Shown: piece by piece, positions 48,001 to 53,143 of the stretch
Layout of the letters: each line of letters begins with the position of its first letter
Numbering within the stretch: position 1 is the first letter of the stretch
NCBI GenBank assembly: GCA_940671915.1
Contig: CALNVZ010003433.1
Span: forward strand, 47,775,134 to 47,839,133
From: Paracentrotus lividus
Lineage: Eukaryota > Echinodermata > Echinoidea > Camarodonta > Echinidae
DNA: 64,000 nt
Reading direction: 5' to 3'
The notes under the pieces: generated by a model
Told to the model about the DNA's origin: nothing
The model's database searches: none
What the model saw: only the letters and a program-made list of their open reading frames with translations
Translations under genes and position numbers: made by a program

Positions 48001-48416
48001 TTTAATTGAATAGAACGAAATAACATTGATGATTCTCAAAACATTGCAAAATAATAGTTTAGAATCTACTTTGTAATAAATAATCATCAGTCAGTCCCCG
48101 TCGCTTCGCGACGGGGAGTGGTCGGTCTAGAGATCTAGAGGTCTACTCTCCTTGATGGCTTCTTACCTTTAGATATTGGCCTGTCTTCAGGAAAACTAGA
48201 AAATGAAACAGTCTTCTTCCGTGGCTTCTTCTTTGCCGAATCTTTCATGAGACTTGACCGTCGGGGCAGGGCGGAATTATCGGTTGCTTCAGCTTCAGGA
48301 AGTTCAGCCGACAACTCCTCCCTCTCCGGCTGCGCTCCCGAACTATCCTCTTCCTTGATGATAGGATCGGAACTCTGGCTAATATCAGAGGTTTCTTCGG
48401 ATCCATTTTCTGCCAT
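4374..48416 (-). CDS. PLCL: Phospholipase C-like protein (PLCL/PRIP type), 5' 13 exons; 3' end lies off the left edge
   Basis: Thirteen exons join without a frame break into 550 residues. In order: an acidic N-terminus (1-50); a basic stretch with KKTVSFSS (67-74); a PH domain (about 85-205); a degenerate EF-hand region (about 220-350); the X domain (about 375-520); and an acidic linker with EGEVTDEDE. The N-terminus and PH start ([21 protein letters not shown]) resemble vertebrate PLCL1/PLCL2 rather than PLC-delta or -eta. Family knowledge: mammalian PRIPs bind inositol phosphates, PP1 and GABA-A receptor-associated proteins and lack PLC activity. Here the residues equivalent to the PLC-delta1 catalytic set are all present (His391, Asn392, Glu421, Asp423, His436, Glu470, Lys518, Lys520), so an active enzyme is possible. 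The Y half and C2 domain are outside the window. The start ATG has A at -3 and G at +4. All splice phases agree. Family assignment is strong; activity is inference. Confidence 0.93.
4480..4770 (-). mobile_element. tRNA-derived SINE
   Basis: Read on the minus strand, a tRNA-like head has an A-box-like TGGTCATGTGGA and B-box-like GGTTTGAATCC (about 4685-4770). A body rich in AAATTGTAGATTA-type words (reading + as gcaaattgtagatta) and an ATT-repeat tail follow. It lies just upstream of PLCL exon 13. Confidence 0.65.
5296..5388. mobile_element. 93-bp TTAA-flanked MITE, copy 1
   Basis: TTAACCCGTTGGGGAC at the left and an inverted TTAACCTGTAGGAGAC at the right, with a GCCCGAATATTTTCGGGC stem inside. 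An equal-length copy is at 28508-28600. TTAA ends suggest piggyBac-like mobilisation. Confidence 0.7.
5640..8125 (+). mobile_element. Decayed non-LTR retrotransposon (CR1/L2-like), 5'-truncated
   Basis: Endonuclease C-terminal motifs GDFND (about 5720) and GGSDH (about 5875) come first. Reverse transcriptase blocks follow: [20 protein letters not shown] and YVDD (about 7147), then a thumb region to about 7840. Stops and frameshifts interrupt it at about 6838, 6925 and 7100-7150. The 3' end is an AATTC repeat tail at 8100-8125. Confidence 0.88.
5650..7839 (+). pseudogene. Broken EN-RT polyprotein of the CR1/L2-like element
   Basis: Five or more frame segments (5650-5958, 5962-6225, 6336-6839, 6941-7171, 7039-7572, 7591-7839) together cover the endonuclease end, RT fingers/palm and thumb. 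In-frame stops, frameshifts and an internal loss near 6925 make it nonfunctional. Confidence 0.85.
8185..9277 (-). mobile_element. 5'-truncated non-LTR retrotransposon with 13-bp target duplication
   Basis: One open frame (8230 to about 9277) begins at the YADD motif of reverse transcriptase and runs through the thumb to a C-terminal zinc-knuckle-like [21 protein letters not shown] repeat tail ends at 8185. The 13-mer ATACTTACCGCTC flanks it at 8172-8184 and 9278-9290. The frame has no internal stop over 340 codons, so the insertion is fairly young. Confidence 0.85.
9378..9546 (-). CDS. PLCL: PLCL exon 12: end of X domain
   Basis: Acceptor ATTCACAG and donor GTCAGT (non-optimal at +3); 169 nt, phase 0 out. 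Encodes [12 protein letters not shown], then [20 protein letters not shown] and LQGKIIIK. Glu470 in SIENH corresponds to Glu390 of PLC-delta1, and Lys518 to Lys438. A truncated retrotransposon sits about 90 nt past the donor. Confidence 0.95.
9676..12960 (-). mobile_element. Decayed non-LTR retrotransposon, near full length
   Basis: On the minus strand: endonuclease fragments [11 protein letters not shown] (about 12830), [14 protein letters not shown] (12402-12430) and ISDH (about 12220-12240); then RT motif PQGSLLGR (about 10910-10931), YADDT (about 10840) and thumb segments down to about 10157. The tail is ATGAAA-rich at 9676. Many stops. Confidence 0.85.
13429..15143. repeat. Copy A of an apparent 1.7-kb duplication (unmerged contig end)
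   Basis: Almost base-for-base the same as 15169-16868, but with many single-base indels, often in homopolymers. It ends exactly at the N gap with the sequence that ends copy B. The unit itself contains older diverged internal repeats marked by CATCATGCATGACC. Confidence 0.9.
15144..15168. other. Assembly gap of 25 N
   Basis: A run of 25 N lies between overlapping contig ends. Confidence 0.99.
15169..16868. repeat. Copy B of the apparent 1.7-kb duplication
   Basis: Starts GGTCATCATGCATGACCAG as copy A does at 13429, and runs on past the shared end into unique sequence at 16869. No gene found in it. Confidence 0.9.
17794..18120 (-). mobile_element. RTE-like reverse transcriptase fragment
   Basis: Minus-strand frame with [38 protein letters not shown] and WTVRKA, the conserved thumb block of RTE/BovB-like elements. 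The fragment is short and its limits are uncertain; 3' debris may reach 17420. Confidence 0.75.
18275..18395 (-). CDS. PLCL: PLCL exon 11: X domain with second catalytic His
   Basis: Acceptor TTTTGCAG and donor GTAAGT; 121 nt. Encodes [20 protein letters not shown], then [20 protein letters not shown]. Asp423 and His436 are the equivalents of Asp343 and His356 in PLC-delta1. Vertebrate PRIP proteins have lost the YHG motif here; this gene keeps it. Confidence 0.95.
18620..18800. repeat. Partial copy of a dispersed repeat
   Basis: GATACCTTTCTTAAAT, GAAGGTGACAG and a GACTCAGTGAATGCTTTC block also occur at 33250-33615 and 38490-38890. One arm only. Confidence 0.5.
18890..19130 (-). mobile_element. 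tRNA-derived SINE
   Basis: AAT microsatellite at 18893-18916 (3' tail), with a minus-strand tRNA-like head containing the B-box-like GAGTTCGAAACCCGG near 19070-19085. Confidence 0.6.
19178..19473. mobile_element. 296-bp TTAA-flanked MITE
   Basis: TTAACCCTTTAGCACCTA at the left and its inverse TAGGTGCTAAAGGGTTAA at the right. No coding potential. Confidence 0.8.
19809..20355. mobile_element. Foldback element carrying two inverted tRNA-like modules
   Basis: ACACTCTAAAAACTGAAGTG at the left is mirrored at 20355. Both arms are packed with AGCACTT/AAGTGCT words. Between them lie tRNA-like blocks in opposite directions: one minus (about 19977-20043, B box GGTTCGAATCC) and one plus (about 20142-20220, same B box). 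Confidence 0.75.
20142..20220 (+). repeat. tRNA-like module in the foldback
   Basis: A-box-like TTGGTCTATTGGTTA and B box GGTTCGAATCC with suitable spacing. The acceptor ends do not pair, so it is a tRNA-derived module and not a functional tRNA gene. Confidence 0.5.
20406..20491 (-). CDS. PLCL: PLCL exon 10: X domain
   Basis: Acceptor TTGTGCAG and donor GTAAGT; 86 nt. Encodes [20 protein letters not shown], then QKGCRWIE. Glu421 at the end is equivalent to Glu341 of PLC-delta1. Confidence 0.95.
20718..20750. repeat. ATT microsatellite
   Basis: Simple ATT repeats in PLCL intron 9, likely the tail of an eroded SINE or LINE. Confidence 0.7.
20994..21111 (-). CDS. PLCL: PLCL exon 9: start of X domain with first catalytic His
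   Basis: Acceptor TGTTGCAG and donor GTAAGT; 118 nt. Encodes [14 protein letters not shown], then [18 protein letters not shown]. His391-Asn392 correspond to His311-Asn312 of PLC-delta1. Confidence 0.95.
21846..21939 (-). CDS. PLCL: PLCL exon 8: end of EF-hand region
   Basis: Acceptor CTATTTAG and donor GTATGT; 94 nt, phase 0 in and phase 1 out. Product [20 protein letters not shown] continues [12 protein letters not shown], a close match to the last EF-hand helix of PLCLs. Confidence 0.93.
22760..23175. repeat. Dispersed TTACGGAGTGAC motif cluster
   Basis: T(T/A)ACGGAGTGAC occurs at about 22771, 22951, 23148 and 23161 within otherwise AT-rich sequence; the last two are tandem. Confidence 0.55.
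23540..23756. repeat. Tandem duplication of about 106 bp
   Basis: GATGGGAAAGTTGTCAA to CAAACTTCC occurs twice back to back with few differences. Confidence 0.85.
24034..24085. repeat. Poly-T then poly-G tract
   Basis: About 40 T followed by about 10 G. The tract's length is prone to sequencing error. Confidence 0.9.
24674..24737 (-). CDS. PLCL: PLCL exon 7: EF-hand region
   Basis: Acceptor TTTCCAG and donor GTGAGT; 64 nt. Encodes [21 protein letters not shown], matching the LxxFLEAEQG element conserved in PLCL and PLC-delta proteins. Phase 0 out. Confidence 0.92.
24851..25070. repeat. Solo arm of the CAGTGTGTTCC element
   Basis: Matches the left arm of the 397-1399 element, with a TA before it, but has no second arm. 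It is followed by a short G-rich stretch with CCTGGACCC repeats at 25071-25155. Confidence 0.75.
25174..25298 (-). CDS. PLCL: PLCL exon 6: EF-hand region
   Basis: Acceptor TATGCAG and donor GTAAGT; 125 nt. Encodes an [12 protein letters not shown] segment, then [20 protein letters not shown] and LLVR, the familiar PLC motif [12 protein letters not shown]. It follows an 11.7-kb intron. Confidence 0.93.
25943..26060. repeat. Solo arm of the 39.4-40.7 kb TIR family
   Basis: TAAACCCCTTACAAAAAGTT onwards matches the left arm at 39372 closely and stops at about 26060. Confidence 0.75.
26099..26390. repeat. Foldback rich in AGCTTG/CAAGCT words
   Basis: AAGCTTGTC near the left and GACAAGCTT near the right, with many CTAGCTTG and GCAAGCTAG copies of both orientations between. 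It inserts directly after the solo arm. Confidence 0.6.
27302..27747. mobile_element. Foldback element with AGCTCGAGCT and AATAGCGC words
   Basis: AAGGCGCTGCTGCACTAGCT at the left and its inverse ending GTAGCACCTT at the right. The interior repeats AGCTCGAGCT and CAAATAGCGCACTATTT-like palindromes. Confidence 0.7.
28508..28600. mobile_element. 93-bp TTAA-flanked MITE, copy 2
   Basis: Same length and same ends as 5296-5388, about ten substitutions apart by eye. Confidence 0.75.
28601..31477. other. PLCL intron 5 sequence, nothing recognised
   Basis: No exon-like frame or repeat pair recognised apart from T-rich runs near 30778-30835. Confidence 0.4.
31478..32850. mobile_element. Hairpin-ended element with a DR1-rich minisatellite, copy 1
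   Basis: Begins AAACTAGATGAATCTTCGAC and a CCGCGCACGG hairpin. Continues with about six tandem units of roughly 143 bp, each with a TGACCTTTGACCT-type core, then GGAC tetranucleotide repeats (32744-32790). Ends in a GCCTCCG...CGGAGGC hairpin and ATAA. A second copy is at 41866-42746. The layout resembles nonautonomous Helentron-like elements, but this is not proven. Confidence 0.75.
33095..33240. repeat. Solo arm of the 37.6-38.4 kb palindromic family
   Basis: Contains TTGGTACCAAAAGATGCGGG, ATTGGTTTTCTTTTTATTGA and a TCTAGGTGT...GACTCACTCGGTA end, as in the right arm at 38427. Confidence 0.7.
33250..33615. repeat. Dispersed inverted-repeat element
   Basis: GATACCTTTCTTGA and GAAGGCGACA blocks at the left are mirrored by CTGTCACCTTC and TCAAGAAAGGTA at the right. 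Related copies: 18620-18800 and 38490-38890. Confidence 0.6.
33827..34290. mobile_element. MITE with CAGGGCCCGTATTCC termini
   Basis: ACCAGGGCCCGTATTCCATA at the left and its inverse GGAATACGGGCCCTGGT at the right. AT-rich interior with no frame. A shorter relative, with GGGCCCATATTCATAA ends, is at 43334-43446. Confidence 0.8.
34291..35563. other. Mostly featureless intron sequence with a coding-like remnant
   Basis: At about 34480-34640 the minus strand reads [20 protein letters not shown] and then [16 protein letters not shown] before a stop. It looks like a protein remnant whose family I do not recognise. Nothing else seen. Confidence 0.35.
35564..36017. mobile_element. Inverted-repeat element, CCTAATCAAAAGTAAG termini
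   Basis: CCTAATCAAAAGTAAGTTCC at the left is mirrored at 36017. A second inner pair (CCATGACTTAACGGCT / AGCCGTTAAGTCATGG) continues the arms. Confidence 0.75.
36499..36878. mobile_element. GACGTCTC foldback, copy 1
   Basis: Ends AGGGTAGTATCTCACTTCGC and GCGAAGTGAGATACCACCCT. The interior is full of GAGACGTCTC words and TTTTTGAAAACTGT repeats in both orientations. It lies just beyond the donor of PLCL exon 5. Confidence 0.85.
36956..37085 (-). CDS. PLCL: PLCL exon 5: EF-hand region
   Basis: 130 nt encoding [15 protein letters not shown], then [16 protein letters not shown] and IRHKFR; GTAAGT donor, phase 0 out. It aligns with the first EF-hand of PLCs. The loop lacks the regular acidic ligands, so calcium binding is unlikely. 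Confidence 0.9.
37585..38427. mobile_element. TA-flanked near-palindrome of about 840 bp
   Basis: CCGTGTGAGTCAAAAAAAAC at the left is mirrored by GACTCACACGG at the right, with TA on both sides. The arms of about 350-400 bp pair almost throughout, leaving only a short centre. It sits inside the AT-AC intron. Confidence 0.85.
38490..38890. repeat. Dispersed inverted-repeat element, third copy
   Basis: Shares CATACCTTTTTTAA, AAAAGTGACATGTACA and GTCACCTTCATTTGCAAGT blocks with 33250-33615. Confidence 0.55.
39303..39342 (-). CDS. PLCL: PLCL exon 4: 40-nt exon before a putative AT-AC intron
   Basis: This 40-nt exon follows a TTTACAG acceptor and encodes [13 protein letters not shown] plus two bases. 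It supplies the PH-to-EF connection that direct joining of exons 3 and 5 would lack. Its downstream junction is ATATCCTTTT, not GT. The two leftover bases and the first base of exon 5 form Ser, giving ELRDSWLRDMF, a typical PLC sequence at this position. Confidence 0.87.
39372..40670. mobile_element. TIR element, TAAACC(T/C)CTCACAAAAAGTT family, hosting a foldback
   Basis: Left TAAACCTCTCACAAAAAGTT and right ...ATTTATGAGGGGTTTA. Inner paired words (CATACCATTGGAAAGATAA and inverse) extend the arms beyond 100 bp. The GACGTCTC foldback 39717-39948 sits inside. A solo arm is at 25943. Confidence 0.8.
39717..39948. mobile_element. GACGTCTC foldback, copy 2 (nested)
   Basis: AGGGTGGTATCTCATTTCGT at the left and GCGAAGTGAGATACCACCCT at the right; GAGACGTCTC words inside. 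Nested in the 39372-40670 element, so it is the younger of the two. Confidence 0.85.
41350..41555. repeat. Inverted repeat with CACAAAATTAAACTTTTGAT arms
   Basis: Arms of about 43 bp at 41350 and ending at 41555 are inverse copies. The centre includes GACTGAGCACTTCAGTC and a GTAGCGGCGAAG segment. Confidence 0.75.
41590..41690 (-). repeat. SINE 3' fragment
   Basis: AAT repeats followed by GGTCATTTATATATGCGC and a TTACAGCGCTTACAG stretch, like the 3' part of the 4480-4770 SINE. Confidence 0.45.
41866..42746. mobile_element. Hairpin-ended element with a DR1-rich minisatellite, copy 2
   Basis: Same ends as 31478-32850 (ACTAGATGAATCCTCGACCG; terminal GCCTCCG...CGGAGGC hairpin), with about four to five tandem units. 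Triple half-sites TGACCTTTGACCTTTGACCT occur at 42326-42345 and 42479-42498. The GGAC tail has degenerated to GGAAC-type repeats (42600-42680). It ends only about 40 bp past the exon 3 donor. Confidence 0.75.
42784..42990 (-). CDS. PLCL: PLCL exon 3: second half of PH domain
   Basis: The acceptor CAATTCAG was chosen over a nearby TAG because it gives [13 protein letters not shown] in frame with exon 2, as in PLC PH domains. The rest carries the [18 protein letters not shown] segment and the C-terminal PH helix [16 protein letters not shown]. Donor GTAAGT; one base is left over. Confidence 0.94.
43158..43310 (-). pseudogene. LINE endonuclease fragment
   Basis: A minus-strand frame of about 50 codons, [20 protein letters not shown] then [20 protein letters not shown], follows the GGDFNLPxxDW...F.d.l.D..L.Q.v.e pattern of apurinic-like endonucleases of non-LTR elements. 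The Phe of GGDFN has become Ser. Confidence 0.55.
43334..43446. mobile_element. Short MITE with GGGCCCATATTCATAA termini
   Basis: GGGCCCATATTCATAAGAC at the left and its inverse TTATGAATATGGGCCC at the right; 113 bp in all. Confidence 0.75.
43764..43913 (-). CDS. PLCL: PLCL exon 2: first half of PH domain
   Basis: Acceptor TTTGCAG and donor GTAAGC; 150 nt, phase 1 in and phase 1 out. The product has [18 protein letters not shown] followed by [12 protein letters not shown] and KKPEKAR. This is the beta1-beta4 part of a PLCL PH domain, including the basic residues that contact inositol phosphates in this family. Confidence 0.93.
43924..45298. other. PLCL intron 1 sequence, nothing firm
   Basis: A stretch near 44205-44300 (TTAACCTGTTGACGACG...) resembles the end of the TTAA MITE family. 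The rest is unrecognised. GC content rises at 45050-45260 without a supported gene. Confidence 0.35.
45299..45366. repeat. 26-bp tandem repeat
   Basis: CCCCCTGTGCAAAGTCAATG is repeated in about 2.5 units. Confidence 0.85.
45737..46356. mobile_element. TTAA-flanked inverted-repeat element with two nested arm pairs
   Basis: TTAAAGGAGGAGTCCAGGCT at the left and CGGAGGAGTCCTTTAA at the right. An inner pair (GTCACAGTCCCCCTACTTCT near 45947 and its inverse near 46160-46180) continues the fold. Arms of about 150 bp. No transposase. Confidence 0.82.
46357..48166. other. PLCL intron 1 sequence with a GAATTA(T)GGTCAC triplet
   Basis: Three copies of GAATTA(A/T)GGTCAC lie at about 47315-47362. No other structure recognised. 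Confidence 0.4.
48167..48416 (-). CDS. PLCL: PLCL exon 1: start codon, acidic N-terminus, PP1-docking-like motif
   Basis: Encodes residues 1-83 plus one base (phase 1). It opens [11 protein letters not shown], is rich in Glu/Ser, and then carries RRSSL (52-56, a PKA-type site) and KKTVSFSS (67-74). K-T-V-S-F fits the RVxF class of PP1 docking sites, and this segment is the best match to vertebrate PRIP N-termini. The exon ends at a GTAAGA donor. The leftover G joins CC of exon 2 to give Ala. Confidence 0.9.
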
Positions 48417-48786
48417 TTTCAGATGGAGTCTAACAAGTTAAATGATGAAAGATCTAACTACCATCCGAAAACGATATCAATTGTCAGTGCTGTGTCACTG
48501 TCACTGTAAATATATCATCAGAGGAAACAAGAAAATACGTGATCCTAGATCTTGGGTCCCAATGCAATAAAGAGACAATCTTCATTCTTAATTTTCACAT
48601 TCTTGGTGTAGCTGTAGTAGCCCTATGGCCTTCGTAGGTCTGACTGAAGCTTGCTAATCAGGTCAGAGAGAATCTTTTTCAAGTAGATTGTAGCTACATG
48701 TAACTGTTAGATGCGGTTCCCGTACCGTAGATGCATATGCGCTGCTGCATGCACAGTATTACGGCCAGTTTATATCTTCACCTATG

Positions 48787-48800
48787 CCAGCAGATGGCGC
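48787..48800 (+). promoter_or_regulatory. Candidate CTCF-type site upstream of PLCL
   Basis: CCAGCAGATGGCGC closely fits the bilaterian CTCF core. It lies about 370 bp upstream of the PLCL start codon. No TATA box or clear initiator is visible near it. This is a motif match only. Confidence 0.35.
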
Positions 48801-48893
48801 TGTTGTAATAGAGTACAGAGCTAGCCATTTATGTGCATCCTATATGATTTACCTAAAGGGCGATCACAAAATAACCTGAGCCATTAAAGGCAA

Positions 48894-49660
48894 AATTCAA
48901 TTCAATTCAATTCAAATTGGTTTTATTTAAAAATATTAAAAAACTCTTCAAAAAGTCCGAAGACTAAAAATAAAGGTTCACAAATATAAAAAACATTTCA
49001 AGTTATTTACAAAATATAGCAACAAAACAAATCAGTTCATTTACATTTAAATAACAATAATATACATGCATAGAAGTTCACGAGGAGAAAGGGATAGGTG
49101 GAAGAGACTGTAAAAGGAGAGGAGAATTGTGAAGAAAGTGGAGAATAGTGAGACAGAGGGAGGGAAATAGAGAGTGAAAAGAAAAAGATAAAGGAAGAAT
49201 TGTGAAGAAAGTGGAGAATAGTGAGCAAGAGAAAGGGAAAGAAAGGGTGAGAGAAAAGGAGAAGAGAAAAAAAGATAGAGGAAGAACAAAATATGGTAAT
49301 ATAGAAACAAATTGTACAATAATACATTTACATATTAATTGAGAATTAAATAGGAATAGAATGGAATGTAACCAAATATAAACAACAAATATAAATATGA
49401 AGTAAATAACATACAAGCAATGGAATTTGATTGTTTTTTTTTCTTCAGATATAATAATATGTACATATAGTAATTGGCTTGCAGCTAGAGGAAAATTGTG
49501 AAGAAAGTGGAGAAAAGTGAGGAAGAGAGAGGGAAAGAAAGAGTGAGAGAAATTGAAACGAAAATATAAAGGAAGAACAACAGATGGAAATTATAAAGAA
49601 ATATTGTACAATAATACATTTACATATTGATTGAGAATTAATTAATTATTTAATTAATTA
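48894..49660 (-). mobile_element. LINE 3' untranslated remnant with purine-rich repeats
   Basis: An AATTC repeat tail at 48894-48920 marks the 3' end of a minus-strand CR1/L2-like element. Beyond it lie GA-rich units containing TGAAGAAAGTGGAGAATAGTG near 49128, 49199 and 49496, and a TACAATAATACATTTACATA block at about 49315 and 49608, i.e. an internal duplication of about 300 bp. No RT frame remains. Confidence 0.55.
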
Positions 49661-50059
49661 ATTAATTGGCCAAATTTGCCAGACATGATTTTCCAAGGCA
49701 GAGTGCATGCATTGCTGCCTTCTCATTGGGGTGTTTTCGCTGGACTACGGGGGAGCTTATCTAGAAAGTTAGCATAAAAAGGGCACTATTTTCAAAATAC
49801 CTGCAAACCCTCGTTTTCTATCTTCTTCAATAAAGTCTTTGAACAAAAGTTTCCAATGGTAACCGCACATGTACTCTTTGGCTTGTGAGACATTGTAACG
49901 TCTATTGTTGCAAGATAGATTCAATTAGTATATAGGGCTTTGATATACAGAGCGACACAGAAAAAAAAAAACTAATTCTGGAAGCATCTGTCATATTGAA
50001 ATGTTAGAGTTTTGTGACTTTGATGTTTATTTCATCATAAAGAGTCACTCTGTATTCAA

Positions 50060-51153
50060 CAGGGGCGTATCCAGGGGGGGGGCGCAACAGGCGCGCCCCC
50101 CCCCCCCCCTATGGCCGACTAAAAAAAAAAAAAAAAGGAGGAGAAAAAGGAGAAAGAGGAAAAAGGGAAAGAAAAGAAGAAAAAGAAAGAAAGAGAAGGG
50201 AATAAGGCTCGATGTGTACAATTTTCGCCGAAAATAGGCTTTATTTGGTTCTAAACGACCATAAACTAAGGCCTTTAATGTGGGGGAGGGCCACCGAGGC
50301 CGACTTTTCTCATATTGTATTTTGCAATAATTGCTCAAACGCCCTTTTTAAGAAAAAGAAATACATTTAGTGACGAAAAGTAAAAATATTTAAAAAAGTT
50401 TCAAAATTTCACAAAGAAAGAGGCCTCTTGGACCCTCTGCCTCCTGGGCCCTCGGCCTCCTGGGAAACATAGTTGGCCTCATGGTTTATTAGAAAGTACC
50501 CCTTTATTAATTCAAAATACTTTTGAAACCCCAAATTTTTGGCTCGCGCTTCGCGCTCGCTGATGCCAAATCAAAATGCACAATAATAACTCTAAATTTT
50601 ACCTTAAAAAAATTCTAAACCCCAAATTTCGGCTCGCGCTTCGCGCTCGCTGACACCAAATCAAATGCCAATAATAGTTCTAAATTTTACCTTAAAAAAA
50701 ATTTTAAAACCCAAATTTTCGGCTCGCGCTTCGCGCTCGCTGATACCAAATCATAATGCACAAATAATAACTCCAAATTTTACCTTTAAAAATTTCAGCT
50801 CACGCTTCGCGCTCGCGGATACTAAATTGGTCTATTATACACAATAATCTACCATTTTCTAGTACTAGAAAATGCCCCTTTATTTATTTCATATAACTTA
50901 AAAACCTCAACATTTTCGACTCTCGTTTCGCGCTCGCAGATTCCAATTCAGAAGGTATATAATGCACACATAAATAGGTTTCTACGCAACATACATTGTC
51001 TTAGGGTATAGAAACTATGTAACTTTGTGATAATTGAAAAAAAAAGTGGAATTTCAGTACAATATGAATTAGAAGAACCCCCTCCCCCTTCCCCTGACGG
51101 CGATAAAAATTTCCTTGCGCCCCCTCTATTGGGAAATCCTGGATACGCCCCTG
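50060..51153. mobile_element. hAT-like element, CAGGGGCGTATCCAGG termini, with internal minisatellite
   Basis: CAGGGGCGTATCCAGG at the left and CCTGGATACGCCCCTG at the right, with TTCAA on each side. No transposase frame. Five CGCGCTTCGCGCTCGC-type repeats lie at about 50541-50940. Confidence 0.75.
50525..50945. repeat. Minisatellite with GCGCTTCGCGCTCGC core
   Basis: Cores at about 50541, 50631, 50721, 50797 and 50920, spaced about 80-120 bp. Each is followed by GATACCAAATCA-like and AATAATAACTCTAAATTTTA-like text. Confidence 0.8.
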
Positions 51154-51186
51154 TTCAATAACCAAACGTATTAAGTGTGTTGTAAC

Positions 51187-51628
51187 CAGCGTTGCCAGTC
51201 GTAGGCCTACGATAATTATCGTATTTGTACGATAATTGGACCCTCTGTAAGATGTAGGATCAACAATTGCAAAAAAATGGCAAATGTACAATAATTTTAC
51301 ATATTTCACAAGATACCACTAATCTAAAGGTAAAATCAGTGAAAACTAGCCTACAAATCACAAAATTCCCTTAAAGTTCTAGGGGCTCCGCCCCCAGACC
51401 CCCACCCATAAAAATATCGAAGAGTCCCTGATCCGCAAATGTGAAAACGTGTATTTCGATTCAAAGTATTTGGCAATTGCCGGACTTGAAGGTCTATCTC
51501 ATCACCCAAATAGGGGTAGATTTTCTGCAAATTGTTATGGAATCTTGCATGTACGATGATTTTTGCTAAAAATCGATAATTTTTAGGCTCTGGTACGATA
51601 ATCTGACTTCTTGAACCTGGCAACGCTG
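51187..51628. mobile_element. hAT-type MITE with 8-bp target duplication
   Basis: CAGCGTTGCCAG at the left and CTGGCAACGCTG at the right, flanked by GTTGTAAC at 51179-51186 and 51629-51636. Internal CGATAATTATCG palindromes. No transposase. Confidence 0.87.
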
Positions 51629-51898
51629 GTTGTAACGGAGCACTTAGGCTTTAAAAAATCGTAAAATTTGTTTTCTTGTATATATACCAAGTTTGAGCAA
51701 AAGCAACCCTTGCAATTAATTAGTCTTTTTTAATATTTTGTCCCTTATAAATAGACCCAAGAGGACTGACCTAAAATAATGAATGAATGCCCAGAAGCCA
51801 ATTTCTTATGACAAAAATTTTGGAGAAAGTGTTTTTCACCAAAATTATCAAAAAAGTGCTCAGTCATCCATGATAGAATAGGTACAAGTTTTGAATTA

Positions 51899-52050
51899 CT
51901 GTGGTATCTAACTTCGTCTCCGCGACGGATAAAGAGTATTAGAGACGTCTCCGATACTTTATTCCATCTCGGAGACGTCTCGGAGACGTCTCCGCGACAA
52001 TTTTCATAAACTGTCTCAAGTACTTTCCGCGAGACTTTCGCGATTTAATA
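51899..52050. mobile_element. GACGTCTC foldback, truncated copy
   Basis: TGTGGTATCTAACTTCG end and CGGAGACGTCTCGGAGACGT words, but no second terminus before the ATA microsatellite at 52047. Confidence 0.65.
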
Positions 52051-53143
52051 ATAATAATATATAATAATAATTGCAAACATTTAGTTAAATCAGGAATAGT
52101 CTGAATTTAATAAAAGTTAAAAAACGAAAACCTCAAAATCCATGGATAACCAAGGGAATTCTTTGTTCAATGTGTTATATAAACGTAGTCTTGCACGTCC
52201 AAATGATGAGATTAAACATAAATATAAGACATATAGGAACAAATTGACAACAATAATACGACTCTCCCGTAAAATGTATTTTGCAAAAGAGTTTGAAAAT
52301 GCTAATGGAAATATGTCATCCATCTGGAAAGTTATAAAAGAAGTTCTTGGAAAACAAAAGAGCACATCCAAATGTCAGATCAATAAGAAAGGTCAATTAA
52401 TTTCTGAGTCTAAGGATATTTCACATTGTTTTAATGAATACTTTGTTAATGTAGGCCCTACCCAGGCAGCAAAAATTAATTCCAATGACACCGATTACTT
52501 ACAGTATCTTTCCAACCCATGCGACAATTCATTTTTCTTCATGCCCACAGATTGTGTTGAAATTCTGAATATTGTCAGTGCTTTGAAAATAAGTCATTCG
52601 GGTGGTCATGACGAGATGAGTACGCACTTTTTGAAACAAGTTGAATGTAAAATAATAACGCCTTTAGTACATATTTGTAATTTATCACTAACGACAGGTG
52701 TTTTCCCTGATGTTATAAAATTGCAAAAGTGATTCCAATATACAAAAAAGATGATTCTTCGTTGGTTTCAAATTACAGACCAGTCTCCATCCTTCCAAGT
52801 ATTTCTTAAGTCATGGAAAGACTTGTTTATAATAGATTATATGGCTTACTAGCAAAAAATGAAATATTATATGGTAACCAGTATGGCTTTAGAAAAATTC
52901 ATTCCACAGAATTTGCAGTATCACAACTATTTGATAGAGTGTCGAAGGCCTTAGCTGAAATAGAACATGTTATTGACGTGTTTATGGATCTAAGCAAGGC
53001 ATTTGACACTCTTGACCACGCAATACTTATACGCAAGTTAGAATATTATGAATTGAAGGGTGCTGGTATGGTATGGTATGGTTGTATTTTCCGTATAAAA
53101 ATCAAACATGATACATGATACAGAGTAATAATATGACATAATA

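Noticed and set aside
49037-49416. Three overlapping minus-strand frames rich in Phe, Leu and Ser
   Set aside because: Reading of the opposite strand of a GA-rich repeat tract; no start context or domain.
50001-50338. Lys/Arg-rich frame and its antisense
   Set aside because: Low-complexity AAG/AGG tract inside a hAT-like element.
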